Shown: positions 11,650 to 24,622 of the stretch, one piece after another | Layout: the number at the start of each line of letters is the position of its first letter | Position numbering within the stretch: position 1 is the stretch's first letter | From: Pempheris klunzingeri | Lineage: Eukaryota > Chordata > Actinopteri > Acropomatiformes > Pempheridae | Reading direction: 5' to 3' | Length of the DNA: 64,000 nt | Assembly: GCF_042242105.1 (NCBI RefSeq) | Contig: NC_092032.1 | Span: 10,184,415 to 10,248,414, forward strand | The notes under the pieces: generated by a model | What the model was told of the DNA's origin: nothing | What the model saw: only the letters and a program-made list of their open reading frames with translations | Databases searched by the model: none | Program-made: the position numbers and the translations under genes

Positions 11650-13053
11650 TAAGAGAGGAGGCTTTTCTTGGGACTACAGCCCATGGACAACACACATCAC
11701 ATGCACATAGCCCACCCCCTGTTCCCATAGCAACATGTGCAGGGGTATCGTCATGTGAGGCATTTTCAGCAAACGTTTTTGCCCCCTTGGCTACATTTGA
11801 ATAATTTGAAACACTAAGAGGACTGTATACAGATTTATAATTAAATGCCAGCTCACCAGGGACATTTTCTACAACAAAAGCCTCATCCCATCAGACATTT
11901 TCTGCACCCTCGTTGTTAACGCTGAGGAGAATTTGCTCTTGCTCTCTTCCTCTTTTACTTCTGAACATCACCTCTGGCCCCATTTACCTCATATCCAGGT
12001 TTTTATTGTTCATCACATCTGCCTGCCTGTTCAGGCAAACCTTGGCTTCCAGGGGTTAAAATAACTTGGAGGCATTTGCACTGAGATAAAATCTCTTTTA
12101 ATCCTTGAGCTAAATGTGCAAGCACATGTAAAGAGTGAGTACTGGAGATGACTCATGGATGGAGCATAAAAACAGGGATACACTTACAGTAATGTAACGT
12201 AAAGCACATCGTTGGCACAGTATGGCACACAGGGAGGATGAGAGGTGACCAACCCGTGTTGCTCTGAAGTGTTACTCTTCTGTACACTGTGTTCAGCTTT
12301 ATTACAAAAAGCACAGCATGACCCACATCTGTGTCTCCTTATATGACCAGTGAATCATTTTAATCAAGTCTGAGCAACTTCACTTCCTGCTGGTCTTGGC
12401 TGCATCACGGTACACCTCCGCTTACCTCTCTGTTACTAATGCGTCAACAAGGATTTGCCCCGACTTGGAGGAGATCGACTGTGAGGACGATTCATCAGAC
12501 AAGGATGAAGGGAACAACTCCACACACAGTGACTACGGACATGTTTTAATGGGACATTTTCAAAACACCCTCTCCAAAAGTCACCTGATTGCACCATCCA
12601 TCCACATTCTGATGCCCTGATGATCTGCCAGGAGACTCTGTTGGCTGTGTTTCTGGACAGTAATGCCACTCTCCGGTATCACTGATGGATTTTTTTCTTG
12701 AATGGCTAAACCATCCAAAAGGTCCTCAGTGAGACTGGCTGCTCCGGCCTTGCCGAGGTTTGACTTGTTTGGTTTTTAACAAGTCACTGTTTACTCTCCC
12801 TCACAAACTGACACAGAGGTCATTACCTTGGGAGCTTGGAGCTCACATGTGCACAGACACACACCCATAAATACACACACACACCCATAAATACACACAC
12901 ACATTGAAACGAAAAGCACGTACACTAATAGACTGAAAAAGTAATTTTTCGGTATATTCTATTTTATTATCTTTTTTTAATCAATATTGTGTGCTGTTCT
13001 TCTTTCAGATGTTTCATACATTAAACTTATGTTTTATTTGTTTTGAGTATGTG

Positions 13054-14219
13054 CAGTTGCACCAAAAATTATTCAACCCCCATTGCACATTAGATCTATT
13101 GGCAAAATTTAAATAGCTCAACACAGCTAATATTACAGGTGGTTTCTCCAAATTCAACACAAAATGCTACTTTTAATGACCACGGCAGCCTCAAAATTAT
13201 TCTACCCCCTGAACAGAATCCCTCATATGAGCAGGTGTTGTCTGAGGCACACCGGATGCAGCTAATCAATTTAGTTGCATCATGTGTGCTTGAGATAAAA
13301 CACATCAAATACGTGGACTGGCTATGGGTTTGTTCTCAGAGAACTGTCCAAAAAGTTAAGAGAGGAGATCGTTGCCTTGTACAAACAAGGAAAAGGATAC
13401 AAAAAGATGGCAAAGGCACTGAATGTTCCCAGAGATATTGTTGGAAACTTAGTTCTCAAGTTCAAAGCTATAGGAAAACTGGCTACACTACCTGCCACCA
13501 GATTTCTGAGGAGGCAGGAGGCCAAAAACCCTCCAGTGACTGCAAAAGACCTGCAGCACGACTTGGCGTCAGCAGGCACTGAGGTTTCAGTTTCTACAGT
13601 AAGGCGCATACTTAACGTTGAAGGAGTCCATGTCCAAACTCCAAGACTTACACCACTACTTACCCAAAAGCACAAGACAAGTCGGCTCGAAATCATATAA
13701 AAAGGCCACAGAGGTTCTGGGATTCTGTTCTTTGGAGTGACGAAACAAAACTGTAACTTTTCAGGTCTTTGGAACAGCAGTATATCTGGAATGAGGCATG
13801 AACTGAAAAGAACACCCTGCTTACAGTGAAGCACGGTGGTGGCTCAGTGAGGCCCTGGAGCTGCTTTGCAAAGCAGCCAACAGAGAGCTAGAGGCTGTTG
13901 GCCATGAGGAACGGGCTCAGATTCCTCAGGAATGCTGTCAGAACCTGGTGTCTGGCTGTGCATCATGTTTGCAGCAGGTCATGACAGCAAAAGGGTGCTC
14001 TACTGAGAACTAAAGATGCTTGTCAAGAGGGGGCTGAATAATTTTGAGGCTGCAGTGGTCATTAAAAGTGGCAAATTGTGTTGAAGTTGGAGAAACCACC
14101 TGTAATCTTAGCTGTGTTGAGCTATTTCAGTTGTTCTTGTTTGAGTTGTTCACTGAACAAGTAATTTTTGCCAATACACCTAATTTGCAGTGGGGGTTGA
14201 ATCATTTTAGGTGCAACTG
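13054..14219 (+). mobile_element. Degenerate Tc1/mariner-like DNA transposon with IR/DR ends
   Basis: Long imperfect terminal inverted repeats (about 165 bp left, 200 bp right) start with cagttgcacc. Each carries two direct repeats of the form aaaattattcaaccccc, an outer and an inner one: left about 13062-13081 and 13191-13210, right about 14029-14050 and 14192-14211. This is the IR/DR layout of Sleeping Beauty-type Tc1 elements. The right end abuts TA, as expected for the target duplication; the left flank reads TG, probably a decayed TA. The left arm lacks about 35 bases present in the right arm. At 1,166 bp the element is shorter than the usual 1.6 kb of Tc1-like elements, because the 3' part of the transposase has been lost. 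Confidence 0.93.
13330..13990 (+). pseudogene. Tc1-like transposase remnant
   Basis: An open stretch (reading to a stop at about 13700) gives the paired-type helix-turn-helix, recognisable as LYKQGKGYKKMAKALNVPR, then PPVTAKDLQHDLASAG and STVRRILNVEGVH. After a frame change the catalytic-domain block WDSVLWSDETKL follows, with the second Asp of the DDE triad, then VKHGGGSV. Stops interrupt the later part, and the C-terminal region with the final Glu is missing through an internal deletion. It cannot encode an active transposase. Confidence 0.88.
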
Positions 14220-17200
14220 TATAGTATTGAGCGTTACCTTTTAAATCACAACACAACAATACAGGAATTCCAATGCATCAAATGCAGCAGTATTTCCGTA
14301 TTACCTGGCATTTACATTATGAAGTATATGCCAAGTCACCTCGGCCAGTGTGCTGTACTGCTCTGCAGAACAGATGTGACACACCAGGGGTCTCCGTCCC
14401 CATATGCTTAATTTATGATTTACAAACAGCCCCGTCAGCTGCCTCTGTGGAGAGAATTAGAGTTTGGGGATTTGAGAGGATGAGGAGAACAGTCAACACC
14501 AGTCACAGCAGCAGAAGTCAAGGGCCTGGAGGTTAGACGGATAGCAAAGGTGAAGGTTCAGCTGGGTTCCTGAACTTCAGTCCACGATGACTGTTGGCCA
14601 AAGCAGCCAACTCACTGTCTTTCTCTGACAGAGAACGACAAGGACAAAACTAAACGACTTCCCACTCAGTCTGTATTTGCATGTGTCAAAAATTAACTTA
14701 TCAGGTTATGTTTCTCTCCAGGAATTTGGCACTTGTAAATGATAAGACATTTTTCAGCACAAACCGATGCTGTGAACACTGTGCATAACTGACCTGCTCT
14801 CATGTGATACCCCTCGCAGGCTCTGCTGTACAGCCAGTATTTGTCATGTTTTTATACATTAAAGCTACGCTGACAGAAAAACAAAACATCTACTCAACAC
14901 TTACTTATCTTTAACAATTACACATTAACTCCATCTTTTTTCTTTTTTTTTGACTTAGGGAGTAGTACAGCCTGTGTTAAAGCAAGTTGTTCAAATCATG
15001 GCTCCAGAGGCAGCTGTATAAAATCTGATAAAGCATGAGTGATGTTGCTTTGCAGATGAGTTGCATTGTGGGTAATGTAGGTACCAAGTTTTCGCAAGGA
15101 ACAAAAAGACAATCTCGCTGGCTATGCTGTATTGATTTGATTGAATTGCCCGTTGTGAGTCTGATAACGTTTCAGGAGTTGAGTGCTAAATCAGAAGCAC
15201 ATATATTGTGAATTAACCAAAAAAAAATAAATAATGAGATGGTAATTACACTGGAGATTTAAAAAAAACATTTATTGTTATTTTCACGTTAATTGTGTGG
15301 AGGCATGTACTTCATTCACAAAATAGGAACAGTAAAATTAATCAGACAAGAAAAATATATATGTAGTCTTCTTACATTATCAATATATATATACACACGT
15401 TGTAAAATAGGACATTGTAACAAAAAGAAACCAAAATGTAGCAATAAGCAAATTATGATAGGCTACATCTGCAATGTGAATACAGATGTACAATGTTTTA
15501 GTCAGTCTAAAGAAAATACGTGAAATTAGACTGAAATTCCTTCCTCCGTGTTCACAGGAGTTTTTATGGCTTCATTTATAAAGTTGAGACAGACCAGACT
15601 AAAGCTAATTTAAAAACATGATGCACCTAGCAATAGTTGGAAAAAAACCCCATGTCTGTTTTAACGCCATGATGCCCGTTATCATGGTAAAACACATCGT
15701 TACAGAAGTTAGGCGCCATGCTTTTGAGCATTAGTCAGACGTTATGTATGTACACAGACATGTAAAAATCTCATGGCTGCACAGAAGCATTTCTCCCAAG
15801 ACGACAATATTACAAAAGAACACTCAATTAAGCATTACAAAATACACACGCGCACTTTAGTCTCGTGGCCAAAACAGCCAAGAGAGAGAATATAGGCAAT
15901 TTATAAAACAACAAGATGACATGTGCAATAATGTTTCAGATCAGTGGCCGTGAGTGACGAGTGGAACGAGCCAGGCTCCTTACAGTTGATAGAGAATGTG
16001 TGTATATTTTTGTATTTTTCTTCAACTTAAAGTGTCGAGGTTTAGAAAAAGATCTACATGAGCTGAATGTAACCCTAGCTTGATGGATGATCTCCGACAG
16101 TAATTTAATATGCTTAACTGAGATCAAACCAGTGGGATTCTGATAATTAGCCACAAACGGCATAATCCATCCAAACAGTTACAAATGTCCTCCAATCCCT
16201 GGCTTATAAAGAGTAATTAGAAACACACTTGGGCTCAGAGGGTTAAAACACAATTGGATGGATAAAACGTAAACATCAATTCTAAAGTGTGGGCCGTTTT
16301 TAAGGATCTATCAGGATCAAATACCCTCACCAGTCTGTCCGCGGCTCATTCTGCTCAACTGTGACAATGACTACCAAGAAACACACTGTACAACACCACT
16401 AACTCACTCTACACAACAGAAACAAGCTGTAAACTTGTACATCACAAAAGCCTGGTGGGATCTGGTTCACTGGGGACTTGTCCAGCAACAGTCAGGGATG
16501 TGATCAGATAGACGTCGGGAATTTATTTTATTGCCCTCTACTGTGAAACCGTAAAGTTGCATATCAATAACAAAATTCCTCAGAAAAAGGATGCAACTCA
16601 TTCCTGAACAATTGTTATTTGGTTATACTGACAAAACAGTCTGTCCTTTGACAGGAATTCACACGTTGCTGTGAGCATGAGTAAAGACATCTAAACCTCT
16701 GCGACAATAAAAATGCCTCTTTTACAGATTTTGAGAGACCCTCCAAGTTATGGTCGAACCCCAGATGTTCAACACTGGCACGAGACAGTTCACCATTGAG
16801 TTTTACACAGGCTGAGGCTCCTGTAAACGTTTCTACGTCACAACACTGAGCCGACTCCAGAGTACACACAGAGCAGAGGAGGTGGGCAGAAGCTGCAGTT
16901 TCTGTTTTACAGGTCGCGTGGGCTCAATTCACTTTCACGTCAAATTAAATATGGGTGAGTTATTACATGAAAGGAATGCATATTATGCACATATTATGAA
17001 AATACTGAATTCTGAGGAAAGCTGCACCTGCGAATTAGACTGAAAGTGAATTGAGCCCTGAGCTACAAGTTCAGAAAAATCTCCCTCCCAATGATAACAG
17101 GAGCCTTGTTGCCACCTGCTGGCCAGCACTGGTATTGCAGAGGACATCATGGCAAACAGGCAGGAGGGACACATGGAACTATATAAAATATTGCGCCACA

Positions 17201-18517
17201 ACGACTGCTATGCAGAATTTGGTTATGATGACACTGGCCAGTGAGGATAAAGCTAGGATGCTGTAAACACTTCAGGTCCAGAGGTCAGAGCTCCTGACGG
17301 GTCAGCCCTTATTTGGCAATGAGTGTGGGTGTCTTGGTAATGGGTGAAGCACTGGGCACTGTAGACAAACAGCATGTAGACACTGTGTGCTAAGAATCAC
17401 TGATCAGAAAGTGACACAGGTTGCGACGGACGCCACACTTTTCACTATGTCAAATACACGTCCCAGGTCAAATTGTCCATCGATAAGCAGCATGTTTTAA
17501 CACAAGTTGGCCACAAAAACACATAAAGCTGATTCTTTTAGTTTCTGTTAGAAAAAAAGAAAAATAAAGACTGCCACTTCAACTGTTGATTCACACACAT
17601 ACAAATACACCATAAATCACATGATCATCCAACATCCATTACACCTGGGATGTTTTTTGGACATGATTAAAAAAAGAAAAAAAAAAAAAAGAAGCAGCAC
17701 GTTGTTTTGATGGACATTGATAATCTACAAAGTGCAAATGTGCCATCTTTGTGCTCAGATATCCAAAACGCCACCCAAAACCCAGCTACAGTCTTCCCTT
17801 ATTTGCGCTGGTTCAGTCCACTGAACCATGCAGTAGAGTCCTCTGTAAGATAGTCCGGGTTTTGGTGGGAAACATCCATCTCGAGAGTTGCGGACCACAG
17901 ATGCGCTCCTATACTATGTGTTAAAAATAAATGGGAAACGGCCACACTGATTAACTGATCCATCTCCATGGGATGCACTGCCTTTCTAAAAACACGAAAG
18001 AGAAAGGTTCAAAACAAATCTCACTCCTCCGGTTTGTCCCTCACTCTTCACCGCAGCTTTGTGCCTATAAAATGAGTCCCGGTGCAACCAAGACGCTTTT
18101 GGCACAAAAAGTTCTCTCATTAAACACCAGGAGTGGGCCTTATCCCCTCCGTCAATTCGTCAATTTTCTCATGATCAATAAATGCTTAAGTTGTGAGGAA
18201 AAGAAAAACTGAACAACACGAGGACACATGTGCACAGTTGAATGTGTGACTCTTGGCGTGTGTGTGTGAGTGATCAGGAACCAACGTGTATCAAGTGTCC
18301 TGTGGGGGTTGGTGTGAGATTTGCTTATGACACCGCATGCGGAAACGCCAGTGCCATAGATGCAGCACTGTGCTGTGATGGGCGAAAGAAATGCATTTCC
18401 ATAGTTACTCCGAATTGGGTCTGAGGGGATGGGGTTGCGCTGGGAGACTGTTGCCATGGTGACAAACTTAACTGTTGCGTTGCTTAAGGCATCATATTAG
18501 ATGACTGAGGGGTTTCT
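14220..18517 (-). other. Intergenic region and probable long zdhhc20 3' UTR
   Basis: No coding exon is recognised on either strand. A minus-strand acceptor (…gccacag) at 18519-18521 follows a donor placed four bases after the zdhhc20 stop, so transcription probably continues into this region as a terminal UTR exon beginning at 18518. Minus-strand AATAAA candidates occur at 15271-15276 and near 16519-16530, and the true end is not determined. The sequence is unique-looking, with short A-runs near 17665-17690. Confidence 0.45.
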
Positions 18518-18647
18518 CCTGTGGCAGAGACGGAAGAAAACAAAGATGATTACACTCAACATTGACATAATTGTGCGATGCAACACTTCCATGTGAAAAA
18601 TCTGTCAGAGCTGCAATCAAACATACAGACTGACGTGGTTTACCTGG

Positions 18648-21600
18648 TTAGGACTCGCTCTCCATAGAGATTGTAATGGTTTCACTTTCAGCTGTGAAGC
18701 AAATGAAGAAAATGTGATAAGGTGACAGATACACAGACAGTGAGCAGTTAATGTTAACCCTGTTAAAATACAATCATCCCTGGTAGATCTCACCTGATTT
18801 GAGGGTGTTATTAGCCATATGGTCTCCGATGTTGTTGGCATGCTGGTCGTTGTTCAGGAGGCGATTCTGTGACTCGCTGAGCAGGGTCGAGGGGACATCG
18901 GCAGCACTGGAAACAAACCCAGCAAATAAAAAAGCAAAGTTAACTGTGCATCCATCCAAAACGTAAACCTTCATCACAGCCTCATGTCAAATAATATCAT
19001 TTATTACACCAGGAATTGCACCTTTTATTGGGCTCTGGATGCAGGGTCACCGTGGCCTGCTCTACATCAACGTTGACCAGCCGTGTGGGGAACGTCAGAC
19101 CATCTCCCTGACTGTAGTAAACAAGGGAGACAGGAGAAACTCAAGATTAGATTAATCCACATATGCCTGCGGGGAAACAAACTGCATCGGGTCAGAAGTA
19201 CAGCCTGATATTTAAAAAGAAGACTGTTTCTGTTTTGGTGTCAGCGCTACACGAGCCTCTTTATCTTCTATGTTCAATTCTACATTTGTCTCCTTTACCT
19301 GGTGAAGACGGGCAGCAGCCAGTACTTCTTCTGGTCTCCAAAGACCTGAGCGATATTCTTCCGGAAACCCAGAGAGAAGCCGTTCTTATCAGAGCCTGTC
19401 CTAAAGACTGGTGCTCTGAACGCCTCTGGGGAAGGGGAAGGGGAAGGAGAGGGAGAGGGAGAGAGAGAGAGAAACATGGAGAGACAGGAATGAACAGGGA
19501 AGACACATACAGACCTCATTAAACAACCAAAAGGTGAAATGTCACGTAAATATGGTTCTACAGGTTCACCAGATGTTGGTAACAACACATGCAATGTCAT
19601 CAGTATGTTCTGCAACAATATGCTTGCAAAGGGCTTGAGAGAGCTCTTTGCTTTTCCCCATCGTGAGATGTTTCTTGTGTGACACCTTGGTAATGAGACA
19701 CCTTTTTATAGGCCATCAGTTGGGCCTGAACCAGCTGATATTAATTTGCACTGACAAGGGGCAGGATTGCTTTCTAATTACTGATTGATTTCAGCTGGTG
19801 CCTTGGTTTTCCAGTCCTTTTTGCACCTCCCTTTCTTCATGTGTTCAATACATTTTCCCTGTGTCATTTCACATTATTACACATAACTTAAGAACATCTA
19901 TGGTTTGATTTCTTTGCATGTGTGGATTGCATGGGTTGTTGTGTCATGTCAACAGCCCCTTTAGAAATATATTTACAGAGAAAATTGGTGAATACTTATT
20001 TTACCCGCTGTACATCTACAACACTGTTGGAAACCTTAAAAATTGTGTTAAGGCAAAACTATGTAAGGTTTGATAAGCAGCAGCCACAGCAGGCCATTAA
20101 TTCTGTTGATGTCTGAGTGACGAACGGTACTGCACAATTTTATTGAGAAAAAAAATATTCAAAGTGGAACAGACTTCGACACAAGACCTGGCCGGGGAGC
20201 AAAAGAAAAAACGGAAAACATCTGCACCCACAGTTGTGAGTTAGCTTCATAGACACATAGATGGTGTGTGATATAGTCCTGTAAAACGCAAGTTATATTG
20301 AGTCCCTATGAGTCAGAGTACCATCAAAATTATTTTCAAGCTAAAATAGATGCAAAATGTTGCTTTAACACAACTTACAACACATTCAGTACATGCAGAT
20401 AAATGTGTTGTAATAACACAAACACCGGCTCAATGTGTGTGCATGTGTGTTTGTTACCTATGGTGGACCTGTTCTTCCCAACAAGCCACAGGTGGTAGCT
20501 GAAGAGGGACAGAATGCTGATGCAGAACATGGCCGCCACAAAAAAAAGAAACAAGACATGGAATTTGGCGTGAGTGTCTGGCAGCTGATTCTGAGGAAGA
20601 GACGGGAGAAGAGGAGAGCGAGAGAGGAATCAATAACAAATTCACACGGAGGATGTTTATGGGGAGGAAAATAAAACGTGAAACGCGGGAAAGTGGAAAA
20701 GGAAAAAGGCAGCGTAACAGAGAAATACGAAGAGTATCGTGTGTACCACGTCACCGCACGGTTATCACAACAAAAAAACATGGCAACGATGGTGAGGCAC
20801 AGCAACACTAAAGGCTTCGGAGGACAGCTGGGTTACCTTTGGGCAGTTCTCTGCCGATTTCCTCCGGCAAAGCTTTAGTACAAACAGAAACAAGACTGGT
20901 TAGCAACACCAGGAGAGGACAGGTGGGAAGGAGGGAAATCAGCAGGCAAATACAAGTCATGGCCAAGTTGGGTGAAAGGGTGGGGGAAATGAAAGAAAGA
21001 GTGGGTGAATGTACACAGTGTGCCCAGAATGGACAAAACAAAGGGATGAAAGAGGATGGGAGGAGAGGAAAAAGAAGTGGAATGGCTACAAAAAACGCAT
21101 GAGTGGTGTGACTGATGCTTGGTATACTGGAGGGGAAGACAGAAAGGAGAGAGATCAGAGAACAATGACCCAGTGTGCGGGAACTGGGGATAACAGAGGG
21201 GGAAACAGAAGGGGGGTCAGAGGGGTGAAGGGTGAGAGAGGACAGAGAAAACAGAGGAGCAGCACAGCTCAGCACAGGAGAGGTCAGCACCATGCACAAC
21301 CCACTCAGAGGATGCTCATCCAGGCTTTGACATGCGACCGAATCTGCATCCTCTGAACCATCTCTCTCTCACACACACACACACACACGTACACATTTGC
21401 TGCATGCTGAGGATGAACAGGGTGAGTGTCGGCACATCATTACTCACTGTCCAGAACATTATGAAATATTGCAGTACGGTGGCTGCGATGAACAAACAGT
21501 ACACCAGCGAGTAGGCCAGGAAAAGGATGAAAAACTTGTAGTTGGAGAATCCTACACAGTTGTTCACCCTAGAGACACACAAACACAGAAAGGTCAGGTT

Positions 21601-24600
21601 TGACATCACTTCCTCCCAAGTAGAAATCTTATCAACGTGATCTTTCAAAAGGTGGAGGCTTTGTGCTGCTCTTATGTTTACAATGGGCCGATTGTTTGCT
21701 TCCTTCGGTGCAAACCAGAGTAGAAAGCTCTGTTGCCTTTATGTGTTTGGCTAATCAAGGTTAATTCTGCCAAACATTACAAGCAACCAGGGCATGAGAA
21801 CGTGATCCATGTGGATAATTAAGTCGTTTTTGAGGTGTTTTGGCAACACATCGCGCTGCAAGATTATCATACAACAAATGCAATTCCGTACCTGCATGAA
21901 GCCAGTGAAAAACACTCACGGTGCAAAACATTTGTCATCTTAAAATGACCACAGAAAAAATGGATTAACATTGAAAAGCTTGATGGCACTGCTGCAAATA
22001 TGCTTGGCATGAAGTGTGAGCCATCCTAACTCTGTGGGACTTAAATGTGAGATGTCGTATGTGCAGTGTCTCTCTTTGTTCAGGTCTTGCATACCAGGGA
22101 CAGTGGTGGTCCATCTTCAGCACACACCTGCCACACACAGCAAGAGAAAAGGTTGATATTGTTTCAAAGGATGACAGATAACTGGAAGAAAAAAACATCT
22201 ATGGTTTTCTTACATGTCACACGCGGAGCAGTGATGACACCGGTCTGGCTTAATAACTTGACAGCGGTCACAGTAACGGATTGCTGTCAACACAACAGCA
22301 TTTTATTATTGGACAGCTCAAACACATAGACAGACAAATGAACTCTCACTAAGACATTCACATTTAGGACACACGGGATGAACGTACCTCCGGCTCCTGT
22401 GCGGGTGTACAGCGGCAGACTGGTGGCAGCTCTCCACAGGATCTCTTGCTGGGACTCCGGCCTTTCTTCCTTCTCGTAACGCTCCTTCTCGGCCTTTGGC
22501 AGGCAGAACTGGAGTGAAATAACCAGACTGTTAAAAGATATGCGTACTTGGTGGGCTTCTCTTGGAGAATCAGGTTACTGTACCTCTTTGGAGGGGTTGG
22601 CAGGCTTGGTGAAGATGGTCTTCCAGTAAGACCATACGAACATGATGAAAGAGAGGTGGAAGAAGATCAGGTAGACAACTGGAAGGAAGCACAAAACAGA
22701 GCGTCAGGACCCACAGCATATAGTCTGAAACATATACCAACACTGAACACAAGCAAATTACCATTAACAAGTTGACATGAGGAACTGCTGTTGCCACTTG
22801 GGATATATAGAAACACAGTACATCTACATATCAAATTAATGAGGAAGTGCTGCGCTTCAAGCAGACCGACCTCAGCATTTTCAGAGAGCATCTCTTCTGT
22901 GCCAGCTTTTTTTAGCTAAGTGTACAGAGCATATTTCACCGGCCCTCAGAGTTTATTCCAGTAAATAGCAAACTGGCTCAGTTCAGTAACAAGAATATTC
23001 ACGATGTATTAAATAAACATTGTTTTGATTGTCAAAGACACTTACTCTGCTCTCCTACATTTGGGATGGTGACTGTAGGAGAAAGAAAAAAAAGAGAAAA
23101 AAATGTTAGATAAAAAACAAACTGTCATCTCGACAGTTAAATATAGTGGCATTAATCATACTGGTGGTAACAGATCTGACAGTGGGATTAACTGCATTTG
23201 GATTAAAAATGCTTAAGAAATTAATGCTCCTGCAGTAAATTTGAACTATCTAGTCCAGTGCTTCCCAACCATCCTGAGGCAAATTCACAAATCACAAAAT
23301 GCTTAAAGGGATAAGAATGAAAGACAACATTAAATATGTGTTACACAAAATCATGCAATGTAGTTTAAATAATTTTTTCTAGTTGACAAACAATATAACC
23401 ACAAGGTCCATTGAGTGGCTGTTCTGCAGCTTTCAGTCATTTCACACAACCTTCCTCTGCACATGGAGGTTGCCCAGTTGTCATTTCCATTTATATGAGC
23501 ACTTTGAGGACTCGTCGTCCACCTTGTTTCCTCAACGACTTTTTTCCCCCCAAGGTTGAGAATGAACTTTCAGTCTCCAATTTTGGGCCAGTGTGAGATA
23601 AGATGCTCAGAAATCTACAAATCAATCAGGAATGGACCAACAGAAAAACTAACTTCAACTATCAATTTTATGGGTCAAATTTCTGCATTTCTTTCTTGCA
23701 TTTGGGAGCTTTCACCTCCTCTAGCACCTAAAAATCGGTCAGATGAATCAGTCTCATTAGCACTGTCACAGATTATATGACCTATATAATCATATAGATT
23801 ATATGACCTATATAATCTGTGGCCATTAAATGTAAATACGGCCCCATTTTAAGGAGTCATGAGCTCCTCTAGGATGGGCTCCCCTGTGCATGGAGGTGCA
23901 CTTTCTTTTTTTACCAATATGTTTTTGAATTACAGTGACATTAAAGCACACACCAAACCCTGTCCAGTGGGGATGCCTGTGATGCGGATGTGAAAAAGTT
24001 TGGGAACCCCGGAAATCCACAATCATTTACAGTTTAAACACGTCGAAATAATCGTATTTATCAGTTTAGCTATAAAATCTTTCCTTTTAATACAAAAACA
24101 ATCCGAGCCAAATCAACACTTTAGCCGTGCCGAGTTAATTAGTAATGTGGTCAGACAGCCAAATACCGTTTAGTTGGCGTTTTAATTCTCCATCCAGACT
24201 CCATTCAGCTCGACATTAAACAACACAGACGAGGCGGGCAGCTGTTATAACAGCACGGTGAAAGTTTCCCTTTGCCCTGAACACATCTCCCTCTAAAACA
24301 CGGCAACACAAGGCGACGGCACCGAGCAGATAAATAGCTGTATCTACATTTGGACAGACTGGTGCCAACACCTTTGTTGAAGCTGCAGTCCATTTACTTT
24401 CTGCTGGCCAGCAGCAGCTGTATGTTTGTGGGGACGGCTCAATGGAAACAGCCGCCGCCGGAGGCTTTAGAGAGGCGGCACACTGCGGCAGGACGTCTAC
24501 TTACATATACAAAGCTCCACCACATAAGCGTAGTACGACCAGCAGACGACCAGGGCGATAAAAATCACAGGTATCCATGCTAAACCCCGCTGACAGCATC

Positions 24601-24622
24601 TCAGTACGTGTGTGGGCGCCAT
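18648..24622 (-). CDS. zdhhc20: Palmitoyltransferase ZDHHC20
   Basis: Coding exons in transcript order: 24622-24505, 23072-23046, 22678-22584, 22508-22388, 22283-22214, 22127-22095, 21568-21448, 20872-20837, 20590-20458, 19425-19299, 19111-19022, 18906-18794, 18691-18648. Phases agree throughout and give 375 aa. The enzyme transfers palmitate to cysteines of membrane-associated proteins at the plasma membrane and Golgi. The N-terminus [13 protein letters not shown] and the next segment [10 protein letters not shown] match ZDHHC20 better than ZDHHC2 or ZDHHC15. The Cys-rich domain holds [20 protein letters not shown] and the catalytic DHHC at 150-153, followed by [15 protein letters not shown]. 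Four membrane segments flank it (two before, two after), and a TTxE-like RSTIEAFRAP motif follows the last one. Three exons are very short (27, 33 and 36 nt). The 36-nt exon adds [12 protein letters not shown] in the luminal loop. Teleosts can have two zdhhc20 paralogues; the a or b copy is not resolved here. Confidence 0.93.
19431..19472. repeat. Purine-rich GGGGAA/GGGAGA tract
   Basis: A run of ggggaa and ggagag-type units immediately upstream (minus strand) of the zdhhc20 exon 10 acceptor. On the transcript it reads as an extended polypyrimidine tract. Confidence 0.85.
19563..20012. mobile_element. Non-autonomous or deleted Tc1/mariner-like element remnant
   Basis: The right end reads aatacttattttacccgctg followed by TA, an ending I recognise from a widespread family of Tc1-like elements in fish. 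About 450 bp of internal sequence follows the known terminal pattern, including gagatgtttcttgtgtgaca and gaccagctgat-like blocks. The left part, near 19563 (ttcaccagatgttggtaaca), resembles the complement of the segment near 19935-19955, as expected for the inner part of a terminal inverted repeat. The outer left end is missing. It lies in zdhhc20 intron 9. Family assignment is from memory. Confidence 0.6.
21361..21389. repeat. (CT)n(CA)n microsatellite
   Basis: Short compound dinucleotide repeat in zdhhc20 intron 7. Confidence 0.9.
23771..23817. repeat. Tandem pair of a 21-bp palindromic AT-rich unit
   Basis: The unit gattatatgacctatataa plus tc occurs at 23771-23791 and again, identically, at 23797-23817 (period 26). 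Each unit is itself an 8-bp inverted repeat around gacct. It lies in zdhhc20 intron 1. Confidence 0.9.

Larger units (their letters stand above)
10839..13053. other. Intergenic region upstream of slc51a
   Basis: No coding exon is recognised. It holds the presumed slc51a promoter, three CA/GT microsatellites (10865-10890, 11097-11124, 11619-11648) and an imperfect repeat of a 22-mer containing acccataaatacac at about 12857-12904. A short acidic open frame near 12396-12620 has no recognisable homologue and I do not call it. Confidence 0.5.

Noticed and set aside
12396-12620. Acidic 74-codon frame (EEIDCEDDSSDKDEG)
   Set aside because: No homologue recognised and no supporting splice sites or conserved start. 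Chance length is plausible in this GC range.
19163-19522. 119-codon plus-strand frame
   Set aside because: Antisense shadow of zdhhc20 exon 10 and the purine-rich tract.
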